In this document: piece after piece, positions 23,830-34,296 of the stretch | How the letters are laid out: every line of letters starts with the position of its first letter | How positions within the stretch are numbered: the first letter of the stretch is position 1 | Source of the DNA: Megamerina dolium | Taxonomy: Eukaryota; Arthropoda; Insecta; Diptera; Megamerinidae | Assembly (NCBI GenBank): GCA_963854835.1 | Contig: OY978526.1 | Location: forward strand, 88,650,846 to 88,714,845 | DNA length: 64,000 nt | Reading direction: 5' to 3' | Notes under the pieces: model-generated | The model's input: the letters and a program-made list of their open reading frames with translations, nothing else | Told to the model about the DNA's origin: nothing | The model's database searches: none | Position numbers and translations under genes: made by a program

Positions 23830-24990
23830 CCTCAATTGACATTTGCTATTTATTTCGAAAAACTTTTCAAAGTTGGTATTCCTTCCAAATTCCCGGGGTA
23901 CGATATAATTCAAGCAGAAGTTCTGAAAGTGTGTCCAAAATACATGGCGAAACTTCTACTGCTAATATTCAATTCAATCTGGATCGAAGAAAAGATTTCC
24001 GAGGACTGGTTACAGGGTATCCTAGTTGTTTTTCCAAAAAAGGGCGATATTTCACAACGCAAAAACTGCTTCTATCCATTACGTCCAAGTTACTATCTTT
24101 TATACTACTAGGCCGCATTAAATTGAAACACGACCAATCACTGAAAAAACAGCAAGCTGGCTTTCGATCAAATCGGTTGTGAACTGATCTAATTAATATA
24201 CTACGTATCAGTGTCGAGTACCATGAATGAATGGCAGTCGACACTTCAAATTGTGTTCGTTGACTATAGCACGGCGTTTAACAGCAAATGCCGCGAAAGT
24301 ATTTGGGAGGTGCTCAGAACTAGAGGAGTCCCTGAAAAACTAAAAATCTTAATCAGAGCTCAATATGCGAATTTCAAGTGCAGAGTTGAGTCATAATGGC
24401 GAACTCTCAGACAGCATCACAACTAGCGTAAGTGTCCGTTAAGGGTGATTGCTTTCCCAGATCCTCTTTCTGATTGTTATTGATGACATCCTGCATAAAT
24501 CCATAGAAGGAAAGAGAAGAGACATATACTGGAACTTCACCGAACAATATGAAGATCTTGCATATGCGGACAACATCTGCTTAATCTCCGTAAAACACTC
24601 CGACATGCAAGCCAAACTTAACGATGTATGCGATGAATCGGGCAATGTCGGCCTAAAAATCAATATCGACAAAACGCAGTTTGACGCAAATATCCTTCCA
24701 GACAAAATTAGGCTATTTGAGTCTAATGTCATCTCGGTACTAAAAAAAAAAAACAATATGTGGTACTTAAAACCCCGAAGGGCTCATTGGCCGAGCTTCT
24801 CCCCATTACTGTTGTGCCTGTTAAATTTTGGAAAGTATTACAAGAGACCTACTTATTTTAGCGGGTTCCGAACGGCAGAACCTTTGTGACATCACTTTTT
24901 TGAGCTTTGATTGAACTACGACCTACAGATCAGAAGGCCAAGTAATTTCGGTACTGCTGTACGGTTAACGGTTAAAGATGAGTTAACAAA
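23830..24990 (+). mobile_element. RTE-like LINE fragment, second lineage, interrupted by a SINE
   Basis: The plus strand gives FPGYDIIQAEVLKVCPKYMA near 23893-23950, ISEDWLQGILVVFPKKGDIS near 23996-24053, LKKQQAGFRSNRL near 24142-24180, TLQIVFVDYSTAFNS near 24240-24285, EKLKILIRAQYANFKCRV near 24335-24390, QILFLIVIDDI near 24455-24490, and the catalytic-box region EDLAYADNICLIS near 24550-24590. YADD has become YADN. GLKINIDKTQ follows near 24650. After the SINE the frame resumes as VISVLLYG (24942-24967). This block order is RTE-type RT, but the sequence differs from the 37.6-kb family. Frameshifts and stops make it a pseudogene. Confidence 0.87.
24742..24941 (-). repeat. tRNA-derived SINE, tail type I (copy S6), internally deleted
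   Basis: The minus strand carries only the anticodon-arm part of the head (TTGGCCTTCTGATCTGTAGG), then, after a deletion of most of the body, the CAAAGCTCAAAAAAG and CCGTTCGGAACCCGC blocks and the type I tail. It ends in a T-run on the plus-strand equivalent side (A-run at 24743). A 14-bp duplication flanks it: GTCATCTCGGTACT at 24728-24741 and GTAATTTCGGTACT at 24942-24955 (12/14), placing the insertion inside the RTE-like LINE. Confidence 0.87.
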
Positions 24991-26613
24991 ACAATGAAAA
25001 TATTTGAAATTTATTTTGAAATCTACTTCTTCTTGATCAATCTACAGACAAACTTTTTTAGAATTTCAATTTTTTTACTTCAGAAAATCGACTATAGTTC
25101 TTTTAGTTTTAATGCAATCAACAAGTTTCCTTTACGGAATTAGCTAATGATATTTTTATTTGAACAAATTTTTCTTTAATTAGATACCCATTCCAACTTG
25201 CGAATCTTTCCTTTATATACGACAATATCCAATATGAACATAATGAAAACTTCAGCGACATAAAATTTTACGAAAAATTTCATTTAATTAATACGATAAG
25301 ATTAGAAACCGCAACTTCGCACAGAATAATCTGAAAGAGGGTGTTTAAGTTAAATTGTTTAAAAGTAAATTTACATATGTGTATATGTAATTTCTCGAAA
25401 AGTTTTTCGAATATCAAAGGATTGCGTATAGACGAAGTGGTGTCAGAAGAACCAAATTTTAATTACCCTGCCGCAGCGATATGTAGAGCTTTTAAATATT
25501 TCAGCTTAGATTGAACTCTTTCAAATTGGCTCTATTAACAGAATCATTTCAATTAGCTGTCTCATGGGAGAAGTTCTCCTTGGAGTTTTAGAATTCATCA
25601 TAATAAGTAGGTAAGAGCACATGTAAGATTATTTGAAAGAAGTTTTTTGGCTATGCCACAAAATGCCATACTGTAATGTTTACTTTTAAGTCTCTGAAAA
25701 TAGTATAACAAAAATTAAAATTTTAGGATAGAAAACTTTAAATGATAAATGAAAACAAAAAGGTTACATTCATAATTGTTAAATATTTTTTGAAAGCATA
25801 TTGTTCAACTCTTTTACACCAGCAAAAACTTTATATATGTTGATATTTATAGAGTTGCTTCTTTATCTTTGATATAAAAGTATAAAAGTACAAACAGAAA
25901 ACCCCATAAAAACCTATTTAGAATCATACAAAAACCAAAGTATTTTTTTCTATTCACCTTTCAGCATATGAGTATTACATAAAATCACATATGAGAATAT
26001 ATGAGTATACATAACTCATGGCAAAAAAAAAAGAAGCAAGCTCCATTGAAACCAATTCATGCAATTAGTAAAGGCAAAATGTAAATTTTTATTTTATTTT
26101 TATTTTTGTTCTGTAGGTGACAAGGCAGAGCTTGGCAATGCAATGTAAGGGCAAGCAGGTAAAATGCAAGAAGTCATGCAGACGACAACGGTCTCTATAG
26201 ATGTCTGTTGAAAGGATGTTTAGGCTCAAACGTTTATAATGGTTAAATTCATTTGAAAAAAAAAAACATTTTGTATATAGGCATGAATAATAGTGGCAAT
26301 AATGGTAGTAGTTGTGAATATTTGTGCTATGGTATTTGTATGAAAATATTTTTTACTTATATTTATAGAAGTTTATACTACCTAAGGATAATATATGTAT
26401 GATACATACATATATGTAAATATGAATATATTTATATGCCCAATAGCAATTTTTGAGTCAAAGTCAAAAATACTTTGGCTACCTAAATTGGTTATTTAGC
26501 TAGCCAAAGAGACACTAGGCTTGCAGAAAGGACCTACTGCAAACCTTCTAAAGAAATCTTTCATCAGTTTACTATCAATCGAATTCTGATGCTAAGAACA
26601 AAACTTATTCGAA
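24991..26613. other. Gene-free AT-rich spacer
   Basis: No supported feature. Sequence is very AT-rich with no ORF showing a domain. Confidence 0.6.
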
Positions 26614-27136
26614 ATGGAATTCAAACGTAATAGTGTGATTGCGTTATATTTGACTGAAAAATCACAATAACCTATTGCTTGTGAGCTCATAAATCGTACC
26701 ATAAATCGTTACAATGTCAAACGCTATGATTTTGGTCGAAAAGAAAACAGCAACATCAAGTGAAATGGTTCGGAAAGTGAGAAGGCTCGACTTGAATGAA
26801 ATCCACGTCGTAGTGGTAATCAAATGGCCAAGAACTGAAGAATGCATCCGACGCATATTCCAAAATGAGCTCAAGGTACAGCCTTACAAGTTCCAAAAGA
26901 CATATGATCTTACACGAAAGCAACAAAAAATTAGACTCGAAAGAGCAAAAGAGTTGTTACGCTTGCATGAACGCATTTTCGAAAATTTGACACTACGAAT
27001 GTCCACCGAAGTAATTTTCCATCTCAAGTAATGGCATGGGCAGCTGTGACCGCCAATGGGCTCTCTTCAATCGCTTTCATCGAGCCTGGTGTTAAAGTCA
27101 ATGCGACTTCTTATCGGGAAACTCTATTTTTACATT
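26614..27136 (+). mobile_element. maT-like (DD37D group) transposase fragment, internally deleted
   Basis: The plus strand starts MEFKRNSVIALYLTEKS at 26614 and, with frameshifts, reads GRKENSNIK / KKTATSSEMVRKVR near 26750, NPRRSGNQMAKELK near 26800-26840, LKVQPYKFQKTYDLTRKQQK near 26870-26930, and RLERAKELLRLHER near 26935-26975. After a deletion of the first catalytic Asp region it gives MAWAAVTANG near 27033 and ALIEPGVKVNAT-like sequence near 27075. These blocks are those of maT-like Tc1/mariner transposases. No terminal repeats are visible and the RNase-H LINE follows directly. Confidence 0.75.
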
Positions 27137-27139
27137 GAT

Positions 27140-28298
27140 GCTTTTCGGCAATTGTAAGGTCATTACTACTTTACGGGGTACTGGTGTTGTGGAAAGCACT
27201 CAAAAACACGTCTTACTTAAAAACTATGCAAAAAGTATAGAGACTCGCGGCACTGAGTATAACTGGGGTGCTAGTAACAACTCCCACGGTCGCGCTAAAT
27301 GAAATAGTCAATTCGCCAACTATTGATCTCTATGCAGAGAACCTGGCTACAAAATCAGCTGAAAGGTTGAAGGCTATAGGGCAATTGTTAAAAATATCAG
27401 ACTACATAATTTCGCAGTTAAGGTGCAGCAAGAAGATACAAGATTATATAGAAGAGAAGGGCTGTCGTAAAGGCCTAGAACTAAGACGTAATTCTTTTAA
27501 CTTCTTCACAGATGGCTCGAAAACGATGGAGGCGATTAAGGCTGATATTCACTGTCCAGAATTGGATATAACCTAGTCGTACAAGCTCCCAGAATACTGC
27601 ACGGTCTTCCACACAGAATTCTTTCCGGTAAGAATGGCAGTTGAGCTAGCTCTGATTAGAACAGCTGCCGGATCAAAAATTTATTTCTACGTAGACAGTC
27701 AAGCGGCGATTAAAGCAATTATCGTGCACTGTACCACATCCAAGAATGTACTGACGTGTCGAGAAACACTAGAACGATTATCCAAAGGCAGAAGGCTACG
27801 GATATATTGGATACCGGGACACAAGGGTATACAGGCAAACACTGCGGACTGCTGATCGAATTGCCAAAGAAGGCGTTCATCTCCTCGATACCCAAACGCG
27901 TAATATACCAATGGCACTATGCACGACTCACAACAATCTAAACTCAAGTACGGATAAGGAAAGCAGCAGGGAGGTGGATAAGTATAAACACCTGTAGGAC
28001 CGTCAAAATAATGATTGGCTTACATAACGACAACTGCTCCAAGCTGATTCTGTCTCTTAACAGAGTAGAGTACAGAACTATGGTTGGCGCAATCAGGGGA
28101 CACTGCCTCACGGCATCCCAAGCAGCACTCTGTAGAACTCGCTTAAATTGCTTTTAAGCCCCGGAGTTCCGCGATATAACTGAAGCGGCGGCCTTAAGTA
28201 AAAAAGCACTCATAAAATTCGCAATGAAAATCGAAATATTTAAAGATCTTTACAGCTCGTAACTAGGTCTAGACGTTTTGGTATCACTAAAGACCCAT
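27140..28298 (+). mobile_element. LINE fragment with RNase H domain (5' block of split element)
   Basis: The plus strand reads LLYGVLVLWKALKN near 27165, a YLKTMQKV, stop, RLAALSITGVL block near 27220-27270 (end of RT), then an RNase H domain: FFTDGSKTMEAI near 27505, VFHTEFFPVRMAVELA near 27610-27655, IYFYVDSQAAIKAI near 27680-27720, and RLRIYWIPGHKGIQANT near 27795-27845, followed by a frameshift. Catalytic acidic positions (D of TDGS, E of HTEF, D of VDSQ) remain visible. The 3' untranslated part runs to TTGGTATCACTAAAGACCCA, where an RTE fragment is inserted. Confidence 0.87.
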
Positions 28299-28640
28299 GT
28301 TCTAACATATGGCGCTGAAGCCTGGACAATTTCCACCTAGGATGAGCGAATGCTGAGAGCTTACGAGAGAAAAGTACCGAATAAGGTACAACCATGAGCT
28401 GTACGAGCTGTATGCCGATATTGACATAGTAAAGCGCATCAAAATCCAGCGGCTGCGCTGGAGGACGACGCAGAAGGGGAAGACCTAACCTCCGGTGGAA
28501 AGACCAAGTACTAGAGAACCAGACGGCGCTTGGAATTTCTAACTGGCGCCAGCTAGCGAAGAACAGAGATGGCTGGCGAAGCATGTTATTTTCGGCCTAA
28601 ATCGAAATTCAGTTCTTATGGCCGCATAAGTAAGTAAGTA
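28299..28640 (+). mobile_element. RTE-like LINE 3' end inserted in the RNase-H LINE
   Basis: The plus strand encodes LTYGAEAWTIST near 28302, YNHELYELYADIDIVKRIKI near 28390-28445, and GRPNLRWKDQVLENQTALGI-like residues near 28478-28535. It ends in the 3' UTR sequence CGGCCTAAATCGAAATTCAG and a (TAAG)4 tail at 28626-28640. Duplicated target sequence AAGACCCAT at 28290-28298 and AGGACCCAT at 28641-28649 (8/9) shows it was inserted into the flanking LINE. Same family as 37605-39303 and 54196-54397. Confidence 0.88.
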
Positions 28641-28712
28641 AGGACCCATATAGGGTATATTTGTGACCTCTTCGCGGAGGTCTGCCAAAATAACCTAACC
28701 TAACCTTGTAAA
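28641..28712 (+). mobile_element. 3' terminus of the RNase-H LINE, with hairpin and (CCTAA)n tail
   Basis: Continuation of the LINE interrupted at 28298. It contains GACCCATATAGGGTATATTT (a small inverted repeat), then CCTCTTCGCGGAGG (a stem with a small loop) at about 28678-28691, then TGCCAAAATAACCTAACC and TAACC. Joined across the RTE insertion, the order GGTATCAC, hairpin, CCTC-GAGG hairpin, GCC, TAACCTAACCTAA is the same as in SINE tail type II. Confidence 0.75.
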
Positions 28713-30031
28713 AAAATTTTTTTTCGGATCTAAATCAGCACTATTTTCCCAATTAGGATCATCGGTATACAAACACATATTGATGCTGTAAACTGCTAAA
28801 GTATTATAAAAATAGTAGCACTAGTGTGCTGTAAACGTAAGTAATGACTATGACGGAGCACTTACAATAACCATGATTTACGTATGTATGTACCATATAA
28901 TATACATATATGTATGTGTAACTTTGTGTACCCCCAATGGGTAAATGTGAATATGGACATATATGTACATTGTACGCCTACCGTATACACGTATGTAAAT
29001 AATTGAAAGAGGTGAAGACCCAGCTGGAAATTAACTGGAGACGTATAAAGCATATATGCGTGCACAATGATATTTTCTTATAAATGCCGTGAGCATCATG
29101 TCGCACTTGAAGTTATATATGTATAAAGTCATGTGGTTTGTGCTCGTACCACTCAAGATATAGTACTTGATGTCACTGTTATTGAAAACGGAACTTCCAA
29201 CTGGGGAATGTGTGCACATATGATTTTAGCTCAATGTGTTTTTATATGACTGTGGTTGTTAGACATAAGTTTTACTCATTAATACGAAACACAAGCAGCT
29301 CTTGACGCTTAAGTGAGTTTTAGAGTGTGTTTATGGTGTACTTACATATATGTGGGTACTATATTTAAATACATGCATATAAGAATATGTATGTATATAT
29401 ATGTAGACATATGGTTAAGTTTAAATACCAGAGGAGCATTTATATAGTTATTCAATTTTTTGTTGTTGTTTCATTTTATCTTTCAGTTCCACACAATTTA
29501 CATATCACTGCTAAGTTGAGGTGATGTAGAAAGTACATATTCTCTCATATCAACATATGACATACTATAACCATAAGTTTAGCCGTATGTCTATAAAATT
29601 TCATTCATACATTTATGTTTCTCTTACTTGTTGGGGATGTTCTTTAATTTTAGATATTTTCATAAAAAATTACTCATATCCTTCTACTTACAGCATTGTA
29701 AGCAAAATAATGACTCTCGAGTAGTTTGACTTTGAGCTGTTAATTGGCAATACAATGTATATAAGTTTTTTGATTTTTAATTTTTACATTTTACAAACAT
29801 TTCTTAATTGCTACCCTTTTAAACTTTTCGTATTTAATTGCATTTTTACGTATTATATTCTCTGAATTGTGTTATTTTACATATTTGATGACAAATGCTG
29901 GATAGAAAAGTTTAATTGGACTTAATTTGGACAATACATACTTAATTCGAAGTCATATATGTATAGAAACACATACATATATGTAGAAAAAAAAAACCCC
30001 ACTGTGCGTATGAGTATTTATGTACTACATA
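28713..30031. other. Gene-free spacer
   Basis: No supported feature; frequent ACATATATGTA-type simple sequence. Confidence 0.6.
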
Positions 30032-31258
30032 TCAGGTCAGTCCATAAGTTCGTGCGTTTGATTTTCAATAGTTCCGCAGTAGGCGCTTTTTACGTACAAA
30101 ATATGATTCGTGGGCGACAAAGGAACTATTTTTATTTTCTCTGATGTATTGTGCATTCAACAAGTGATTTTAATTGAGGATAGAAGTACGCGCTATTAAA
30201 AAATAAAATGGAATCTTCTAATAAGTATAAGAGGCATATTTTGTATTGTTTTATAAAAGTGGAAAAAATGCAACTCATGGGGAGAATATCGTGAGTGTAA
30301 GGACTGCGCAAAAGTGGTTTTCAAAATTCTGAAGTGGTGATTGTAATGTTGAGGATTCCCCACGCGCTCTGGTCGTCCTGAGGTCTTTAACTCCGAAGCC
30401 TTGCTAGAACTCGTGGAAGCTGAGACAATTTTGACAGTCTATATCATAGCTGGATGGTTAAATTCATAACATGGAACAGTTTACAGACACCTGGTTAAAT
30501 TGGAAAATGTTTCAAAGTTGGGAAAATGGGTTCCGCATAAACTTTCCGTCGCAAACCGTCGCAGCAGAGAATGAATGTGTGTTGTCAGCTTGAAAATGAG
30601 ATTTTTTTTAACTGTATTGTTACTGGGGACGAAAAATGGGTGATTTACACCCATTATTCGCAAACGCCAGTGGTTAGATAAAGATGAAACATCAGAACCA
30701 ACCCCCAGAGATGGCCTCCTGTTGGTGGGATATGGCCGGTATCATATATTTTGATCTATTGGAACCAAACTACAATAATCACAGCTGATTATTATTGCCA
30801 TCAACTATCCAAACTGAATGAAGCATTTGAAAAAAATCAACCGTCTTTAGTCAATAGACGCAAAGTTTTGTTTCACCACGCCAACAACGCAAATCCGCAT
30901 ACCGCAAGACAGACCTGAGACAAGCTGAACGAGCTCGGATGGGAGCTAATGCCGCATCCACCATACTTTCCGGATATTGCACCTTGCAATTATCACCTTT
31001 TCCGCGGACTTCAGTCCCATTTAAGTAATAAGAACTAAACCTCAAAAGAAGCTATAAAAAGGGATATCGACGCGTATTTTGGCTCCAAGGATAAACAATT
31101 TTTTGAGCAGGCAATTAAAAATTTGCCTAAACGTTAGGAAGACATTGTAAATAATGCAGGAAAAGATATTATTGATTAATAAATTCTGAAAATTTCTTTT
31201 TTTTTTATTTATTTTAAGACCACCTAAGAAAAACGCACGAACTTATGGACTGACCTGA
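30032..31258 (+). mobile_element. Mariner family D, full length with intact ends
   Basis: Near-perfect terminal inverted repeats: left TCAGGTCAGTCCATAAGTTC and right GAACTTATGGACTGACCTGA, each bordered by TA (30030-30031 and 31259-31260). The length, 1227 bp, is normal for a mariner. The conservation of both ends contrasts with the destroyed transposase inside. Confidence 0.93.
30208..31179 (+). pseudogene. Mariner family D transposase, catalytically dead
   Basis: It starts MESSNKYKRHILYCFIKVEK at 30208. Further motifs are AQKWFSKF near 30310, GKWVPHKLS near 30522, the first catalytic Asp in IVTGDEKWVIY near 30620, then ADYYCHQLSKLNEAFEKNQP near 30787-30845. The second catalytic Asp is lost (FHHANNANPHT where F-H-x-D-N is expected) and the third is changed to Asn (FPDIAPCNYHLF). 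In-frame stops and at least four frameshifts confirm a pseudogene. Motif content is closest to the cecropia/SETMAR-type subfamily, an assignment made from memory of the family. Confidence 0.85.
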
Positions 31259-32040
31259 TATATCATATATTGACTTGGTAGGGTAAAAGTGTGTGCGTTG
31301 TAACATGCATGTTACATTTCCATTTTCAATTTTTCTTTTTATTAAGGTACATAATACTTTTGTTGTAACAGTCGATTTACTATAGTGGCTTCTATATGAT
31401 TGAACAAGTGTTATTTTAGAAACATTGGATATATCGTCGTTCGGAGTTTATTTTGCCCTATGAAAGAAATTTTCAAAAAAGGTAAAAAATGTCTACCTTT
31501 TTCGAATGTCATCAAATTTCAGTCAAATATAATCCAATCCAGTTTCTTTTTCAGCAACTCAAGGCTAATCTAGAAAACTTACTTTTTTTGAGGGACTCGC
31601 AAAAGAGAAAAAAATTGTGGAGTAGTGTAATTTGATAAACTGATTCTTGTATTCTTGATGGAAAAATCGATAGCATTTGGGTTCCCACTTATGTGTGGAC
31701 CCTAAAAAGTAGATACATTTGTTGCACTTCCTCTATCAACCTAAAGCATAATCAAAGCATTCATATGGGCGATTGTTTTTATAGAACCATGTGAATGTAA
31801 AATTATTTCCAAAAATAATAAAAATTATCTAGTTTACGTCCAATAAAATATCAAAAATTCAATCAAAATAAATAACAATTTCGTTAGTCAAAATTTTATC
31901 AAAATTTTTTGGATCGTAAATAAAAATTCAAAATAAATTATAAAAAAAAAAAAATAAAAAAATAAATTATAGTGACACCAAAAATTAGTTAACAGTCTCG
32001 TGTTTCGTATACAATCAACCAAGAAACTACCAATTAGGAA
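31259..32040. other. AT-rich region upstream of the single-exon gene
   Basis: No coding feature. This must contain the promoter and 5' UTR of the gene at 32041, but no clear TATA box or initiator stands out from the A/T-rich background. Confidence 0.5.
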
Positions 32041-33168
32041 ATGCTAGCTCATCATGCAATGCCAAGTTTCAAATGTCGCAGTACCTGCACGCATAAAGAA
32101 TGTCAACGACACGCTCATTTGGGCATCGTCGATCAGCATACTCAATGTGAATGTCTTGGTGAAGTGAATGCCTCATCAATTTTTTTGGAGAATGTACTCG
32201 ATTTGGCCAATACTCTGGCACAGATAATGATACTATGTGGCATACATGAATGCAAGGCTAAATCGACTGTAGATGTTGCAACATATGCATTTCTACACTA
32301 CGATCAGGTATGTTATTGCCTTGATACGACACCAAAGAAACGCATACGCAAAGAGGATCTCTTTCATGAGCTCGGCAAGAAATGTTTAATGAATCGTGTG
32401 GAAGCACATTTGGCCTATACGATTATTAAGCGTGGTTTCAAAGCATTCTACTATAAGCCGAGCGATGATCGCAAAGATGCCGATACCGGTCGGCCGGTCT
32501 TCTCCGAAGAATGCGTCTATGTGCATGCCGCCAAAAAGACTGCCGAAAGTTACTCACGCTACGATGGGCTCTCGTGCGAAGAACAACGCGGGGTGGAGGC
32601 AAAAATTAAAGTGGCTTATAAGAAATTTTATGATCGCATGAAGACGCGTATGACACAGCCTGAGGGTGAAGATTGCAATTGTTGTTTCTGCGCTAAAAAA
32701 CGTGGACATCTCATCTACGGCAAGGAGCCACCATGTGGTGAGAAGAAAAAGAAGGAATCTCACAAATGCCCGCACTGCTGTAAGCAGAAACAGAAAAAGA
32801 GACTCATTCATTCGGCAAGCGTTAAAGTGAAATGTCCGAAATGTCATCGACCACGTAAATTTTGCATCTGTCCAAAATATCAATTTGCATTGGATTGGGT
32901 CAAGAGCATATGGGAACGTGATGATTTCAATTTGTATTACCAAGAACATATCGAAGGTATTGAAAGAGAGGATTCAAAGAGAACAAGTTGCAAAGGGGAT
33001 GCTTCACCAGAGAACCCGGAACAAACGGAAGAAACGGCAGAAGGTATACCAGAGAAACGTTCAAATGAGTCGGCCGGTTCAGGCAAAATGGAACCAGTTC
33101 CTGCTGCTAATGGCAGTAAAACTGATATAGAAGAAGTTATACCAGATATGGAAGCGTTGGCAGAATAA
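32041..33168 (+). CDS. Uncharacterised single-exon Cys/His-rich protein (375 aa)
   Basis: The only long, uninterrupted reading frame in the window. It is visibly richer in G+C than its surroundings. An in-frame TAG at 32035-32037 means the first ATG at 32041 is the earliest possible start. I do not recognise the family. The N-terminal third is Cys/His-rich (Cys 12, 16, 21, 36, 38, 66, 71, 91, 93). A central block (about 100-210) is basic and mainly helical in appearance. A likely metal-binding cluster spans 212-277: C-x-C-C-x-C at 212-217, CPHCC at 243-247, CPKC at 265-268, and C-x-C at 275-277, separated by Lys-rich linkers. The last ~75 residues are Glu/Ser/Pro-rich and probably disordered. 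No signal peptide or membrane segment is seen, so a nuclear or cytosolic protein is likely. AATAAA signals follow the stop. The intronless form could mean a retrogene or a testis-type gene; that is inference. Confidence 0.85.
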   Translation: MLAHHAMPSFKCRSTCTHKECQRHAHLGIVDQHTQCECLGEVNASSIFLENVLDLANTLAQIMILCGIHECKAKSTVDVATYAFLHYDQVCYCLDTTPKKRIRKEDLFHELGKKCLMNRVEAHLAYTIIKRGFKAFYYKPSDDRKDADTGRPVFSEECVYVHAAKKTAESYSRYDGLSCEEQRGVEAKIKVAYKKFYDRMKTRMTQPEGEDCNCCFCAKKRGHLIYGKEPPCGEKKKKESHKCPHCCKQKQKKRLIHSASVKVKCPKCHRPRKFCICPKYQFALDWVKSIWERDDFNLYYQEHIEGIEREDSKRTSCKGDASPENPEQTEETAEGIPEKRSNESAGSGKMEPVPAANGSKTDIEEVIPDMEALAE

Positions 33169-33198
33169 AAAAGTGACCATGAAATGAAACTTGAAATC

Positions 33199-33209
33199 AA
33201 TAAAATAAA
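33199..33209 (+). promoter_or_regulatory. Polyadenylation signals of the 375-aa gene
   Basis: Two overlapping AATAAA hexamers begin 31 and 36 bases after the stop codon, followed by an A-rich run near 33213-33227. They are correctly placed for a short 3' UTR. The A-rich run might also be a retrocopy poly(A) remnant. Confidence 0.55.
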
Positions 33210-33239
33210 TTAAAAAAGAAAAAAAAATATATGAGAATA

Positions 33240-34296
33240 ATTAACAGTGTTTACGATATTGAGTATTTTATATATTTTTGGATTTTATGAAATATTTCTG
33301 ATTTACATTATTGCTATATCATAAATGCACTCATTTTAAAAATTTATAAAATTGACTACAAATCGCAAATTGATAAAAGAAACATACAGAAGAGAACATG
33401 AAATACTCAAGATCGTTAATACCGCTATTATTATAAATAAATTATATAACAAATTATGTAAAATCAGTAGAAAAAAGAAAAGACGACAAGAAAGCAAATG
33501 AATAAAGTTTTCAAACAAGATTAAGTTGAAAAAAAAATATAAAAAAAGAAGAATAATACCACAAGTACTTTGTTGCCTGACTATTAATGCATAATAAGAA
33601 TGCTAGTATCCTTGGAATTTCAAATAAGAATTTTTCGTTTTACTTTTGACAAATTTTCGCTTTAGCAAAAGTGTCAAAGTGAGCCAGATAATAAAAATGG
33701 ATCATCTAGCGGAAGAAAATAAAGGTTGTATTTTTTCTATTCTGCTTTCGTTTTTTAGTTGTTTGGTATTTGTTGTTTTTTTTTTCCCAATTTTCTCAAT
33801 CGCAAGGTGGTAAATTTCATCTACCATTATGTATTATGGTTCTCTCTTTCATTGCTGAAATGTTACACCCTTTCAGATTTTATTGAATTCACACAATTCA
33901 TTCGAGATTTATTTCTTTCATCTTTTTTTTTTTGTTGTATTTGGTTTTTCTTTATTTTATTATATTTGTCATGCTGTCATGGTATTTGGCCGAAGTCAAT
34001 ATGCAATGAAAATATCTTTTCTTTGTAAGTTACTATCATCCATTTTATTTATTTATAAGTTATGAACATTTTGTCATATGGATTTTATTGAAATCTGATT
34101 ATTCCAAATATAAGAAAAGGAATAATAATGCAATCAACTGTTTCCAATAAAAATTATAACCTACTCAATAAGCGTATGTATGTATAGGAGTGGTTGTAAA
34201 ATTTTATATTTTTAGATTAAAAACTTTAAGTTGTCCTCGTATTTGATTTCCATGAAAAAGTAATAGAGAATATATACAAAATTTTTAATTATAATA
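33240..34296. other. Gene-free AT-rich spacer
   Basis: No supported feature; T-rich tracts produce hydrophobic nonsense ORFs around 33.8-34.0 kb. Confidence 0.6.

Noticed and set aside
32554..32949. 131-codon minus-strand ORF inside the 375-aa gene
   Set aside because: Antisense to a clearly better plus-strand frame with patterned Cys residues and polyadenylation signals.
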